This document shows positions 34,125 to 47,900 of a stretch of DNA of 64,000 nucleotides, piece after piece. Numbering within the stretch: position 1 is the first letter of the stretch; each line of letters starts with the position of its first letter. Position numbers and translations under genes: made by a program. The stretch spans positions 3,353,001 to 3,417,000 of the forward strand of contig JANTQA010000070.1 of assembly GCA_027625915.1 (NCBI GenBank). Direction: 5' to 3'. The notes beneath the pieces were generated by a model. The model was not told the origin of the DNA. It made no database searches and worked only from the letters and a program-made list of their open reading frames with translations. Source of the DNA: Anaeramoeba flamelloides (lineage: Eukaryota; Metamonada; Anaeramoebidae).

Positions 34125-37100
34125 GTGAATCAACATTTATTTTTTATCAAATCAATAAAGGCTAAAAAAAATATTCAAAAATCAATTAACCAATAAATCA
34201 ATCCTCTTATGAAATCATTTTTATTTAACTCTCTCTCTCTTTATATCTCTTTATATATAAATATATATATATCCCAGGTATGACGATTTTATTGGATATC
34301 ATTAAAGGTGTTTTACACACATGAGTTACGAATAAAACTCGTTTGTCTGATATATATATGATAGATATATGTAATCAAAACACAAAAAAATTAGGTGAGC
34401 TGATCTAATTTGGAATTGGTAAAAAAGTTAAATTTTGACCACTTTTGTACCCCAGCAAGTAATTTTTAAAAAAAAAAATTTGATTTCTAAGTGTTTAAAG
34501 AGTTTACAATTTTCAAGGGTTTTAAACGGAAAACCTATTTTGTATTGTTTTTGTGATTTAAAAATAGAAAATCAAATTATTTTCATGGTTTTAAATGTGA
34601 AAAAAACTGGTTTAAATGTGTAATTGCGAATTCACATTGCTTTCCAAGGCTTTTAAGGTAATTAAGTCCTCCTGTATATAATTGCTTTTTTAAAAGTTTT
34701 TTCGTTGTATTAATTTTTTTACGTTTCCATTTTTTCACATCCCAGAAACGAAAAGTATGATTTCAAAAGAATTCATACTTTTTACAAAAAATATTAAAAT
34801 AAAACAACAAATGAAACGAAAGAAACAGAAAGGGCATGTAAAAAATTTCAAAAAACGCGTTTTTATCAGTCTTTGGTGATTTTAAAAGGTAAAAATGTAC
34901 TACCTGTGATCTAAATAAATATATAAAGAAATATCTAAATAAAATCTTTTTCAAACAAAAGGGCACACCTCTCAAATTATCAATACTATTGAATTTGATT
35001 GTTAATAAGATAATTACTCTTAGGTGATTTTCATTTTAATTGTTCATTTTTTCATTTTTTGTTTTTGTGTTTTATGGATATTGAACCTTTGGAAAATGAA
35101 AAAAACAAAATGAGAAGAAACAAATTTGGAAATAATCTACTATTATAAAAATGGAAACAGTTTAAGTTTGATTTCAAATGAGCTAGATATAGGAATTTTG
35201 AAAAAGGGCGATTCGATTGATAATGGATCGAAGAAAAAAGAAAATTGAAAATAAAAAAAACAACAATTTCAACAAAATACTAGGATTAATAGCAGCTTTA
35301 TTTTGAAAATGAGACTTTAAAGAACAGAAGTTTCACATGTAAAGAGTTATCAATAACTTGTAAAGAACTTTTTCCCACAATCTAGATAACATTTTCTCAA
35401 TTCAACGTATTCAAGGGTTTTTATTGGTTTTATAATTTTTTACTTTACAATTTACAAAATGAGTTTTCGCATTTCAAATAAAAGGGCTCACCAATTTTTG
35501 AAATATTGAATTTTAATATTTCTGGTTTTGTTTTAATGGGTTTTAAATATTCAATTGGGTTTTTTTTTTTTATGTTTTAAATCGTTTCTTATCTTTTAGA
35601 ATGATACTACAGTTAATTTGGTTCAATTATGTTTAATTCTTGAAATTTTCTATGTATTTTTTCTTTGAAAAAAAGTTTAATATACAATAGATTTCAAAAA
35701 AAAAAAAAAGATAAAAATTGATAATATTCTGTATAAATATATTTTATAGTGGGTATATTTCAAATTTATAACAACACTACTATTAATTTTGAATACAAAT
35801 ATCTCCGTTTTGAATACCTTTGATTTGTATTTTTTGTGATTAAGATTATTATTGTTTTCAGAGTTTTTTTTTTTTGTAAAAAATTTTTTATCCATAAAAA
35901 AGTAATTAAATATATTCGTTACTTTGTTATATGGATAAGGTAAAAAAACAATGATAAAACTATAAAAAATAAATTAATTTAATTTTTTACCAAAAGTAGA
36001 TAATTAAATTCAAACTGAAGAAAATATAAACCTTGTGGAAATATTCAAGAATACATGGATTAATTTATTGGTTTTTTACCAATTGTGAATATTTTAATTT
36101 TTGAAATTCTATTCAGATGTTCTTGATTATCGTGGAGAGTTTTAATTTTTTAGTATATTTTCATAAGTTTTAAATCATATTAGTTTATCTTTGTAAAAAA
36201 AGCTCTAAAAATCTTCATTGTGAAATAGCATTTGGAAAGTTAAGGTGAATAAATTAACAACACGGTTGTACTTTCCATAAAAAATTCATTGAATTTTTGA
36301 AAAAAACTCTAAATTTCAAGACAAATAAAAGATTGAATTTCTAATAGTCTATACTTTAAATTTGTTAAATTTTGCTCTTTAATTAATCTCAAAGTATAGA
36401 TTAGTTGATAAAATAATTTAATTTTTTTATAGATAATGCAATAATTAACTCTTCCATTATTTCAAGAAATCCTTTCCAATTGCACAAAAAAAAAATTATA
36501 ACTAAAAACCTGTTTAAAAGTTTTTGAATAACTTGAAATTTAATTTGGCAAAATAGTGATCTTATTTGTAAAATTGTTAGAAGAAATCACAAATTAGACA
36601 TTATAGATAATTTAAATATTAATAATTATTTATATATGTATAATCGTTGTGTATCAAAAAAAAATAATCATTATAAATCAAAATACAAAATGATATCTGT
36701 AAAATTTTGGGGAGAGATTTATTGGGTAATTTTAAGTGTTTAAAATCCGAATTTTAAATTAATGCGGGGGTTGAAATTTCGAAATATATTTTCTTATTAG
36801 AACATCATCAAATGTCATTAAAGTTACTAAGTACATTTCTTGTAAGTATTTTTAAATTATTGTGGTTTTATATACAAAAATGAAGAGTTAATAAAATAGG
36901 TAAATAAAATAAGAACAAGTAATGTGTTAAAGTTTAAAAATAATAAGTAAATTAAAAATTAATAAATTTTGATGTAGGTACAACAAAAATTAAATTGTTC
37001 TATTTGTTGAAATTTCAAATGGTTTTTGATTGATCAACATTAGTCATCATTAACTAGTTTTTATAAAAATTTTTATTATTTTGAAAAAAAAAACTTGAAG

Positions 37101-39543
37101 TTTAATATTCTTTATTTAAAACTAAATTACTACCAAATGTTAATTGTAAAAATATTAGAAAAAAAAAGAAAACTAAAAAACGGAAAAAAATGAAAAAATT
37201 TGTAACAAATATTAAAAAAATATTATTTTTATACCATTTTCAGGAAATTATATAATTGTGGTTCTTTTAATGCTATTATCTATTTTATAATTTTTGTATT
37301 TTTTTTATGTTTTATAAAATATTTGAAATATTGGAAACCTATTGAAAATACAACTAGTGCCATAGAAAACAAAATAATCAATCTTTATGTTTTTTAGTAA
37401 ATAATTAACAAATAAATTTTAAATGTCTTTATTAAAATAATTTTAGTAACAAGAAGTATATTCCGATCACCAAAATATTCTTTAAATGATGGTTCTGAAA
37501 TATTTTTGAATATAAGAAATTAATTTACTCTTACTGGGGTGTAATGTAGTAAATAATTCAATGGTGTATAGTTCACAAATCTTGATAATTGTCTTATAAG
37601 TTATATTTTTAAACCCACGGTACTGAATTCAATTAGGCCCAATTATATAATAGGTTATTATTATTACGGTTGAACGTAAGTATAATCCCTTAACTGTTAC
37701 TTTTTTAAATTCCATTTTGTGAAAATAGACTGGTAAATAAAAGATATTTTAAAATTGTGTACATGCAAATAATGAATCGAGCATTATTAATTTTAATTTT
37801 AGGAAGATATATTATAATTAGAATAATTTTATTATCAAATCCTTTTTATAAATAAATACTTTTTTATGAAATCAAAAATAAACCTGTATAATGTTCACTA
37901 AAGTTGTATTTATCCCTTGACCCTGGATTTGCCCAAATTTCATCAAGTTTAAAATAAAAAATTTAATATGATATTAAAGTACTACTATATTTATTTTCTT
38001 ATTTCTCTTTAATCCAGATGTTAATTATCATAAAAAGTCAAAATAATTCAAAGATGAAGTAGTTATGTTATTGTATTTTTTACGTTGAAATTGGAAAAAA
38101 TTATAATTATTATTCATTTTTACATTTTGTTTTAAGATTTTTATTTTTATTTTTTTCATGAGAAATTTCATTACAATAATAGTAATCAAAAATTCAATTT
38201 ATCGATTTATTAATAATAATAAATAAATCAAGTTGTAAATATTATAATAAAAAAATATAAAATAAATAAATATATTACTGAGAAATTTTATTTTTTTAGA
38301 GAGAAATTTTCAATAAGTATTAAATTAAGAGTAAACTGAAATTTATTTCTTTAGGCCAAAATTAAAACTATAATATGATTAATTTTCTAAAACTTTTATT
38401 TAAGCAATAGATAATAATTGAAAAACAAAAAAAAAAAAAAAATTGTAAAATAATTTGATTTATTATATTCGAATTAAATCAATAAAAACTTTTTAATAGA
38501 TATAATAATCATCCCTAAATTTTAAAATAAAAATAATATTTAACTTTTAAATATTATTTCAATAATAAAAGAACTTTCCAACCCCAGAATTTTTTTTTGA
38601 ATTTTGATATTACTGGAAATTTGAATAATATATTTGTAAATTTTGAATTTTTCCAATATAAAATAATTCAGATCTTATAAAATAATTTTTGTTAGATGAT
38701 CCTTTATTCAATAAAATTGTTTATTTTATGTCTAGATTTTAAAAAATCAAAAATTAAAAAATAGTAAAAAATAAAAAAAAAAAATCAATTATTAATCTGA
38801 CTCAAACTATTGACCAAATCATTTAAAATTTGATAAAAATACTTGTTGAAAAAATTTCAAAATTTTTCAATGAAAAAAATATTATTTTTTTTTAAAATTT
38901 AATTTATATTTTTTTTTTTTTTTTTTTTTTTCCAAGTAGTAGAATCAAATATATATATATATGTGTGTGTGTTTGTGTGTTTGTGTGTGTGTCTGTGTGT
39001 GTATACGTATATATATATATATATATATTGTAATTGAATGATAATAAACAGATAAAACAAATTTTCTATGTGATTTCAAAATATCCTTTGTACTTAATAA
39101 AGTATTTAATCAAGTATTTTAAGAAATGTATTGGGATATAAAATGGCCCAAAAATTTCCAGTAAAGTTTGAAACATTAAAACTAAGAGTTTTTTGAAGTG
39201 TAGACAAACTTTTCAAAAAAAAATAAAAAATTTTTTTTTGGCAAAATTTGGTTAGAAATATAATACAATCTCACAATTAGAAGAACCAAGAAAAAGTTTT
39301 CAAAGGATTTCATTTTTAATTCAAGTTTTTTTTTTTTTAATGTAGGTAACTATACGATCTTTATCAAAAAAATTTCTTTCTCATAGATAATTGTATATTA
39401 ATTCCATATCGTTTAATCCTTTGATAAAAATTGAAATTAAAATTTTTGTTTCGAATGCAATTAGTGTATTTGGGGTTCGAAGGGATATATAGAATACTCC
39501 TTTAGTTGTTTGATAACTCTATGTGGATCTAACTTATTTTAAC

Positions 39544-39577
<34 letters not shown>

Positions 39578-39920
39578 TTATGAATGTTTGTAATGAAATT
39601 GAACAAACAAATTTTTTATTCCTGGTTTTTGGTTAGTTGTCTATTATTTTGAACATGGGTAATTGAATTAGTCATCATTCTAAGAAGTGGGAATGTTCGG
39701 GTTTTTTGAAGTTGGATTCATGAATAATTGAAGTTTTTAATCAATTATAAAATAATTTTCCTTATATTAACAATTTGGACTCGCCTAATTTCATTACCGG
39801 GTCTTTTTTTCAATTCCCATACAATTTAAAAGTGTTATTGGTTACTTCTCCATTAACTTTTTTTCAAATATAACCCATGTTCAAAAATGATTTCAAAATT
39901 TTTCATGATTTTTTTATATT
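34125..39920. other. Gene-free AT-rich tract after EMC2
   Basis: Nearly 6 kb without a supportable gene. Contents are a CT/TA microsatellite at 34231-34273, a stretch at 36580-36720 repeated at 9600-9750, long A/T runs, and TA/TG microsatellites at 38950-39029 and 39543-39575. A small ATG frame at 35074 (MDIEPLENEKNKMRRNKFGN) looks protein-like but is 24 codons long with no splice signal. Confidence 0.55.
38950..39029. repeat. TA-TG-TA microsatellite
   Basis: Short (TA)n, then imperfect (TG)n with TTTG interruptions, then (TA)n. It is similar to the complement of the block at 24487-24570. Confidence 0.9.
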
Positions 39921-40238
39921 AAAATTGTGATTGTTTCATTAACTGTGATACTTTTTTAGGTATACTCAAAAGAGTCAATAAACTTGCCTAGTATATTTAT
40001 TTTTTTCGTTAAGTGACCTTCGATTACATTTTTAACAGCCATTTTAGATGTTTGGGTTTGTTTGATTTTGGAAAAAGTATTTTAAATTTTCTCTTTGTCT
40101 TTCTACCCCAAAATCACTTCCTTTTTTTATAAATACAGTTGAATGGTATTCAATTTAATCAACTATTATCAAGTTTCCTGACTCTTGGGAGTATACACAA
40201 AAAAATATCACAATTAATGAAACAATCGCAATTTTAAT
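39921..40238. mobile_element. Foldback element family F, third copy
   Basis: The left arm, 39921-39993 (GATTGTTTCATTAACTGTGA, then TACTTTTTTAGGTATACTC), is complemented by 40164-40238 (TTTCCTGACTCTTGGGAGTA, then ATCACAATTAATGAAACAAT). The arms are about 72 bp. The whole is about 318 bp and non-coding. Confidence 0.8.
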
Positions 40239-40639
40239 AAACTCCATTTTAATATCATTGGCCCATTAAAAATCAAAAAATTGAAAATAAACATTTTTAC
40301 AAATTGAATTTATAAATTCTAATAAAAAAATTACTATTTTAATATTCCTTTCTATACACCGGAAATATTTGATTTTCAATTTATAATATAATAAAAAAAA
40401 GTAAAAAAAAAAATAAATAAAAATTGGGTCATTTATTATGAAATATAGTTTATAAAAAATAAATGAAAAAATTTAAAATCAATTTAGCAGATGTGTGGTA
40501 TTTGAAAGGCCAACTGAAAAAATGTTCATCGTTGTTTAAAAAAATGTGAAACAGCGAAAAAAGTGAAACACAGTTTTTTATTGGGAACATTAATAGAATC
40601 GTAGAAATCACAGAAATCACAGAAACCTGGAAACAAAAA
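40239..40639. other. AT-rich spacer
   Basis: No gene was found. The 66-codon minus frame at 40450-40650 is not supported. It shares a few words with the right end of family A (GGGAACATT, 'gtttcgctttttt'). Confidence 0.4.
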
Positions 40640-40945
40640 AACAAAATCAATTAAAAGAAGAAATAAAAACAACTTCTTAAGATTAATTCATTATATTATT
40701 TCCAATCAATCGAACAAATACAATTTAGGTCTACTTTATTATCAAAATTGTTCTTATAGTTTTGGAGATCTCAAAAATAGCCAATTTTTTGAACAAATTA
40801 TTTAATAATTTGATCAATCTAAGAACAACCTGTTACTAAAAGATAGTATTAATAAAACTGTTATTGTATTGAGTACTTCATTTTGTATTTATTTATTTAA
40901 TTATTCTTTTATTAATTGATCTTACTTTTCATTTTCAGGTATTTT
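40640..40945 (-). repeat. Dispersed repeat family D, copy 3
   Basis: The reverse complement is parallel to 2085-2397, with the same 'gaagtactcaatac', 'ttggagatctcaaaa' and 'gatcaattaataaaagaat' blocks. Confidence 0.6.
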
Positions 40946-43900
40946 ACAATTAAAACCTTTTTCAGCTTTTTTTCCCTGTTTCACTTTTTTTCCACAATGG
41001 TCACTTCATTTTCTTCTCGTTTTCTTTTTAAAATTGAAAGATCAAAACCAGAAACAACAAATTACTACTTCACTAAAAACTGGATTACAAATTGAAAAAT
41101 ATGGATTCGAAATTAACATTTTCTCCAATTTGAATTTCAAATTACAGCATTGATCAATCACTAATAGCTCTAAATTCACTCTTTCATCTTTAGAGAGTAA
41201 ATCTTCCACTGAGTATCTAGAAAAGTTAATGTTGTGATTAGACTCTTAAGTCTCTGAAGAATAAGATTCAAATCCCTTTTAGTCATTTCTGTTTGAAGAT
41301 ACTGAAAAGCTAAAAAAAAATTGTTTGCTTTTTTTGTTCACTTTTCTTTTTGAGAAATTGTTAATATGAACTTTCAGGTCTGATTTTTTGTTATGTTAAG
41401 GAACAAACAAAGCCTCGAAATTGGATTACATAATGTCTGTGGTTGGAAATTAAAATGTTAGACATAATGTTTACAAGAAATAAAATGGAAATTGAACTAA
41501 AAAGGTTTTAACTTTTTTTTTGGTATTTATCGTTATCAACAAGTCTCAAAACAGACACAACTATTACTTGCTAAATCCAAAGGCTTTTCTTTTACAAGTT
41601 TTAACTTACGTATTTTGATTCGTAAAGTCAGTCAACAAAACACATTTCTTGGAATTATTGTAAATTGATCAGATATTCTGAACAAGAGACTCACAATAAC
41701 TTAGTGAGTATTTTTTATTAAGAGTTTCTAAATAATTGTCTTGATTTTAGATTGTTCATAAACTTTTTAAATAATCATTTTTTTTTATTAAACTTAACTA
41801 TTTGTTTTTTGTTTTTATTTTGTTTTTTGTTTTTTGTTTTTTTTTTTTTTTTTTTTTTGTTTACAAGTTTTTAGATGATCTGAATAAGTTGAAAGTGATG
41901 ATTCTTCTCCGAAGTATAGTAAATGATCTCCCGATGATTAATTCTTATTGTCATAGTTACTCTGATTCAACTAATTTAGTATTTTTCACTTGTAAAATCT
42001 TTTTCTTTATTAAAAAACCAAAAAAAATTTCAAAGTTTGCAATATTTTTTTCTTGAAAGAGATCAAAATTATCCATTTTTTTTTCTTTTTTTTTTTCCCT
42101 CTCAGTTAGACAACAGTTGTAAATCTTAACAGCATTTTGTTTCTTGAAGAAAACATTAAAAGCTAATTCAAAAAAATTACGTAATCTTGGAAATAAACTT
42201 TGATTTGTCGTGATTTTTCGATCGCAAATCTTTGTATGTTTTCAAAACGATTCAAAAATTAAATTTCTTAAGAGTAAATCCTCATTGAGTCAGAGTAAAA
42301 CTGACTACGAAATCTTTAAATTGAATGAGACTGCTAACTTAGAAATAAAGTAGTTAAAAAAATACCGGACATGAAAAAAATCCCTGACAAAATTTTTAAT
42401 TGTGAATATTCAGGAAAATTGTTGTGTAATTTCATTTATTTACAATCAAATCCTTTTTTTAAGAATCCAAATTTTTTTAAATTATAACTCATCCGCTTAT
42501 TAGAGTGATGATTATTGAAATCACACTTGTTCAAAACACTATTCAATCAATCAAAAAACAATAATAAAAATATATCATTTTCCAAACTCTAGTAAACATC
42601 TATAAAACTGGATTGTTTTTCAAAAAAAGTTGATCTACTTTGGCTATCAAACAATTACTAGAGTATTCTAGAGACACCTTACTTTGATGGACTTTAGGTA
42701 GGTTAATTACTAATCTCATAAAAAAATTGGTTATTTATCATCAGGATTCGATTAAAAATAAATGAAATTACACAAATATTTTCCTAATATTCACAATTAA
42801 AAATCTTGTCATGGATTTTTTTTCATGTTAGGTATTTTTTCCCTGCTATATAATAATTTTGATATAGATTTTCAATCTTCTTGATGAAAATTAAGCACGA
42901 AAGTAAAATAGAGGAATAGGTTCTCAAAGATTTTTCAATAAAATTTGAATTTGGTATCGTAACATAGATTTTTTATTGAAACTTCTCCAAAAAAATGGTT
43001 TACATATAGTTGGCATCAAAAAAATTAAAATCACAGGTTGAATAAACTTGACTAAATTATATCAGCATAAGAATAATCACTCTAATTTGTTACACTTACC
43101 ATTTTTAATAATTTTTTTTTTGTCTAATATGAGTTCCGTCGTTTACCAGACTAAGGGGAAAAAATTGTCATCGGATCTTACTTTTTTTTATCTCAGAAAT
43201 TCATGATTTACAACGAACACTCAAACTTCAAAAAGTAAATAAAGAGAAAAAATCATCCTTGGTAAATATTTACAGAGTTCAGATTTTGATTCTTTAACGA
43301 AAAAAACACAAATAATAATTTTTTGATTACATTTAATTCAATACTGTTTGTTGAAAAATAAATGGAATAAAATTTTCATCCAACTTTTCAAAAAAGATTT
43401 TCGAATTTTTAATTCTATAAATCAGTTTAAATTATTTCCTTTGTATTTTATTAGAATTGTGGACTTTGGGTGATTTATTATAATTTCTTGGAATGTGATG
43501 ATTATTTTGGAAAACTGAATAAAAATTTTAATCCTGATATTTGGCAATTAACATTAGATTCTTTTTTCTTTCAATGGTTACTCCAACTTATTGCTTGTTT
43601 AAATTTGGTTTTTCATCGGATCCCATCAATCTCAAAATTTAATAATGTATTAATTTATTATAATTTTCAACCCGAAAAGAATTTACTATTTCTCAAATTA
43701 AAATAATTTATTTAGGTTTTTCTTCAAAAATTTCTAGTTTTATTCATCTTTTGGTCAATTCTGATGTTTTATTGATTATTCCTTATACCGTTATCATTTT
43801 ACTTTAAAAAGAATCTTCTTTTTTATTTATTGAAGTTTTGGCATCAAAGAAAGAATTCAATTTATTGATTCAATGCAACCTGAAGATTATAATTTTTAAT

Positions 43901-44055
43901 TTTTTTAATTAATTATTCGTCAAAGATACTTTAACAAGTGGAAAATATTTTATAAATTTTGATTCCATTGGAATCATTTTAATAATTGTGATTCCCGATT
44001 AAATATTTTCATGATACTAAAAAATACAAAAATGGATCTTTTTGGTAACTCTGTA
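40946..44055. other. Region without a confident gene
   Basis: Mostly AT-rich. The stretch 41390-41500 shares 'aaaatggaaattgaactaaaaa' with 61030-61052. The stretch 42800-42870 resembles 565-660. A 78-codon frame at 43470-43706, preceded by a TTTTATTAG acceptor-like site, has unusually protein-like content (FNPDIWQLTLDSF, then FQWLLQLIACL). Open codons at 43190-43259 end at a donor-like GTAAAT. These could be exons of an unknown gene, but I could not assemble one. Confidence 0.35.
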
Positions 44056-44639
44056 AGGTATTTCCCAAAAAGTGGGGCATTTTTTTTTACATTTCATAAA
44101 AAATAATCTTTTTTAGTGATGGTAATCATTAATCAACTATACCAAATTAAGTTTAATATTTATACCGATTGAATAAACCACTTATGTATTTAATTCAAAG
44201 TATGTTCGTTAAAATATTCCCAAAAAATGAAGAAAAAAAAATAGCACTTTTTTTGGTTAAAGCAATGTACAACCAATTTCAATAAAAAACCCGAAATATA
44301 GAAAGGTCACAAATGATTTTTTAAAAAATTAAATACAGTTATATGTTTTTAATTATATTGTAAATTTTGTTGAGATTATACAAGTTATTAAAATATTTTT
44401 TAGATCAAAAAGAAAATAATAAACACCAATTTTTACCCCTAAAAAAATATCCGATAAAATCGAGATCATAAATTTTAATATATTTTATTTCTGCAATACA
44501 ATACTAAGAAACAAATTGAATTATTATCAAGAATCTATAAATGTTAGTTAATGATTTTATCTATTTAAATCCGTTTTTGAAGAATGGGTTACATAAATAT
44601 ATTTTAAAATAAATTTGCCCCACATTCTTGGAAATAGCT
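44056..44639. mobile_element. MITE family K with TA duplication
   Basis: The element is 584 bp, with TA at 44054-44055 and 44640-44641. The left end is AGGTATTTCCCAAAAAGTGG; the right end complements as AGCTATTTCCAAGAATGTGG. The two align over about 25 bp, both followed by GGCA. It is non-coding, and this is the only copy seen in the window. Confidence 0.75.
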
Positions 44640-45599
44640 TATATATAAAAACTTGATTTTTCAAAAATTTTAAAAAATAATCCAATAACTAAAAAAAAAA
44701 AGAGTCACAATTTTTGAAATTAGCTTTATGGATTTTTTATTTCTGAACTTTCACTGAAAAAATGGTTAAAAGAAAGTTTTTTCACGAATAATTAAATCCA
44801 TTTTAAAAGACATTACATAGAATCTGAATTTTTTAAGTGATTATTGGTCTTTTTGAAGATCATTTTTTTTTCCACATGATCTTTTTTAAAAAAAAAAAAA
44901 AAAGAAAAATCTTAAGCAAAAGAAAAAAATTGAAAAACTAAAAAAAAAAAAAAAAAAAGGTTTATGAAATTAGAATATAATGGATTTTGGTTACAAAATC
45001 AGAAAATATGTTTTGTGATAATAATATAGGACAAAACACAAACTAAAACCTTCCATTGGCATTATAATATGAATATATTTTTTTTGTAAAATGGTTTATT
45101 TATATATATTATAGTGGTATTTTACGTAACAAATATTATATTGTAGAAAAAATTAAATTTTATTTTCTGGATTTTAATAAAAATTTATGAGGTTAATTGT
45201 AACATTTACTGATAAAAATGTTTAAAAACATTGAACTGTGTTATAGTTTTTTGAATTATCTAAAATGGATTTACTCAAAAAATAAAATTCATAAAAGAAA
45301 AATTGAAAATATTTGTTTCTCTATATACCTGTCAAGTCATGATGGCGAAATTATATTTACTGAAATAGATTTTAAAAATTTGGGATTTTCAGAAGTGTTT
45401 AATAACAATTAAAAACGGATCAATGTACAAGGTGAGATCGATCTCCAAAATTCAAAAATTGAAAACCAAGTTATTTTGAGCAAAAAATAATCAAAGAGCA
45501 ATACAAAATTTCTAAAAGAATTGAACTGTTTTTAGTTGTGTTTTTCAAAATTTTTTTATTTTGTTTAGGTAAATAAGTGTTTGGTTATTTTTGATTTGG
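44640..45599. other. AT-rich spacer with one unassigned small frame
   Basis: It has A-homopolymers near 44889 and 44941. The 64-codon frame at 45218-45412 (ending SSHDGEIIFTEIDFKNLGF) has fairly balanced composition but no family match and no splice or promoter evidence. Confidence 0.35.
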
Positions 45600-46540
45600 G
45601 TGGTTAGAGTCTACCAAATAGAATCCTAAGATCAAAGTATCTTATTATTGAATGTAGACACATTATTACTAGATGGTTCAAATGTTTCTAAAAAATTCGA
45701 TTAGTCAAATAGTGATATTTGTTCATCTCCTCGATAAAAAAGGATCCCTTGTATAAGTAAAAACCCCAAAGATTTCAGAAAAGAAAAAATCTGCATTCAT
45801 CCACAAATTTTTAGGTTGAATTATCCAATATTCAGATCGTGAAGTTGTAAAATATCTATCAAAAATTTATGGCAAAATATCGATTAATACCTAAAATTTT
45901 CAATTTTTTTTTTAAAAATTCAATTATTAACAATGAGATTTTCTTGACTAATTATATCTGAAATATTGGAAATAAACTGAATTTTAAAATAAATGGCAAA
46001 TTTTTTTTTTATTGTTTTTACTTTTTTAAAAATTTAGACTGAAACACTAATATTTCTTGTGTATAGAACTGAATATTAAAATAGTAATATTTTTTATTAT
46101 AATAGATAATTTCAATTTATAAAAATATTTATTTTCGAAATTTGAAATTTAATTGTCCAATGATATTGAAATGGTGTTTATTTTGGTGTTAAAATCGGCT
46201 TTATCAAAAGGAAACAAATATAATTATTCTTTGTCTTTTTTCTACTGATGATTATTGAGATAATCTTTGAAATTAAAATTGAAAAAATAGTTACAATTGG
46301 TAGTTCTAAATATGAATTATTAACTACTGTGATGCTCTTATTTTGAGTTTCTATTTTTAGATTTGGAATTGGAATTTTTAATAAAAATTCAAAAATGATA
46401 ATAATTAATAGTGATCATTAGTAAAAAAAGTCAGAATTTCTTGTGTAATAAGTATTTATTATAGATTTTTTAGAAACCATTTGAGTCTTGGTGTACTAAT
46501 ATCATTTACACTTGATTATGATATACTTCGATTATAGTGA
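45600..46540 (-). repeat. Dispersed repeat family E, copy 3, with an internal shared block
   Basis: The reverse complement runs parallel to 15360-16105. Within it, 46030-46200 instead matches 14311-14480 in the forward direction, so two repeats are interleaved here. It is non-coding. Confidence 0.55.
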
Positions 46541-46599
46541 AATATAAGGTGAAGTTAATTGCTTAAAAGAATTTTTTTTTTATTTAGTTAACTGTTGTT

Positions 46600-47900
46600 T
46601 TTGGTTTTTTATCTCTTGTTTTTGAAAAATACAGTTCAGTTTAACTATGTACTTTCAAATTTTACAGTATTTACAATAGATCATTGAGTCAAAGTGTTTT
46701 TTCTACAACCTCCAAGACCAATCTCCTTATAAAAGAGATCTAATTCAACCAAATTTTTACAAAACAACTCCAAATCCAGACTATCCAAATCTTTCAATTT
46801 GAATAAATTCAAAAAATTACAATAAAAAGGATAAAAAGAGTTTCTAAAATTTCAATTTTACTGATATCTCCACATTAGCAAAAATTTGAGATATTAATTT
46901 TTCAAACACGATAGGAAGAGCACAAAAATTATCCTCACTTTTTTTACTTGACAATACTTGATTTTTTTGAAATTATTTCAAATTTTGAAATTAAATACAA
47001 GATCAAAAAGTAAACAACTCTCAAATTGAAAAGTTTTTACCATTCAAACTTTTAAAAACATGAAATTTTTACAACTTTCCAATTTTCGGTTTTTATAAAA
47101 AGAGTTTCAGGTTATTGAACGTTAACAAATGTTTTTTTTTTTTTAGATAACTTGCAAAAATTTCAATTAAATTTCAAAATGTTATCTTTTGTTAATTATT
47201 ATAATTTACCCTTTGTTTTTGGTAGATAAAAGTTTGTATCAAGTACTTGAAATTAGAAAAAATATGAAAGAATATCATAGACTAAAATCTTACAGACTGT
47301 CAGTCTGAAAGTGCGAAAAAAGTCTTGAAAGTATTTGTATGGATTGTAACATTCTTTTCCTGAAGTTTTTTGAAATTGAAATAAACCAAAAATTTCATTT
47401 CAATTTCCAATTTTTCCTTTAGCAAATAGCCTTAAAACCATCTCTTGTAATTGTTTGGCTTTATTTATTTGTTTCCTTTTTTTCATCTGTTGGGGGGGAT
47501 AAGAATCCGAAATGAAAGAATATTTCATATTGAATCAAAAGTTAATTATGCAGATATTTTTTCTGATTAAAATTCGACAAGAACAAATTCAATGACCAAA
47601 TTATTTAAAAATCAATTCAATTTCAACATTTTCACAATGAGAGCAAATTAAGTCACTTATAAAGATAAATTTTCATTGATTATATCAAGATCTTTCAATT
47701 TTTCAATCCATGTATTGAAAAAAAATAACATTGAGGATCTTTGAAAAAATATTTCAATTATTACTACAAGAACGACAATATTATTGTCAAGGTGTACATC
47801 GCTGTTAAAAATAAAGATACCTTTGAAAACTTTTCATTTCAACAACAGATAAAAACCCAAACCAATGATAAAAATGTTGCAAAACAACACTTAAGGATGT
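46600..47900 (+). repeat. Dispersed repeat family L, long copy
   Basis: Collinear with 49390-50230: 'cagttcagtttaac', 'tttttctacaacctcc', 'aataaaaaggataaaaa', 'gaatatttcatattgaatcaaaa' and 'catttcaacaacag' blocks. Compared with the second copy it has about 500 extra bases around 46920-47400, probably a later insertion. It is non-coding. Confidence 0.65.

Noticed and set aside
43128-43706. Possible two- or three-exon gene with WQLTLDSF and QWLLQLIACL
   Set aside because: Splice sites are only suggestive, phases could not be fixed, and no family was recognised; left as a note in the regional entry.
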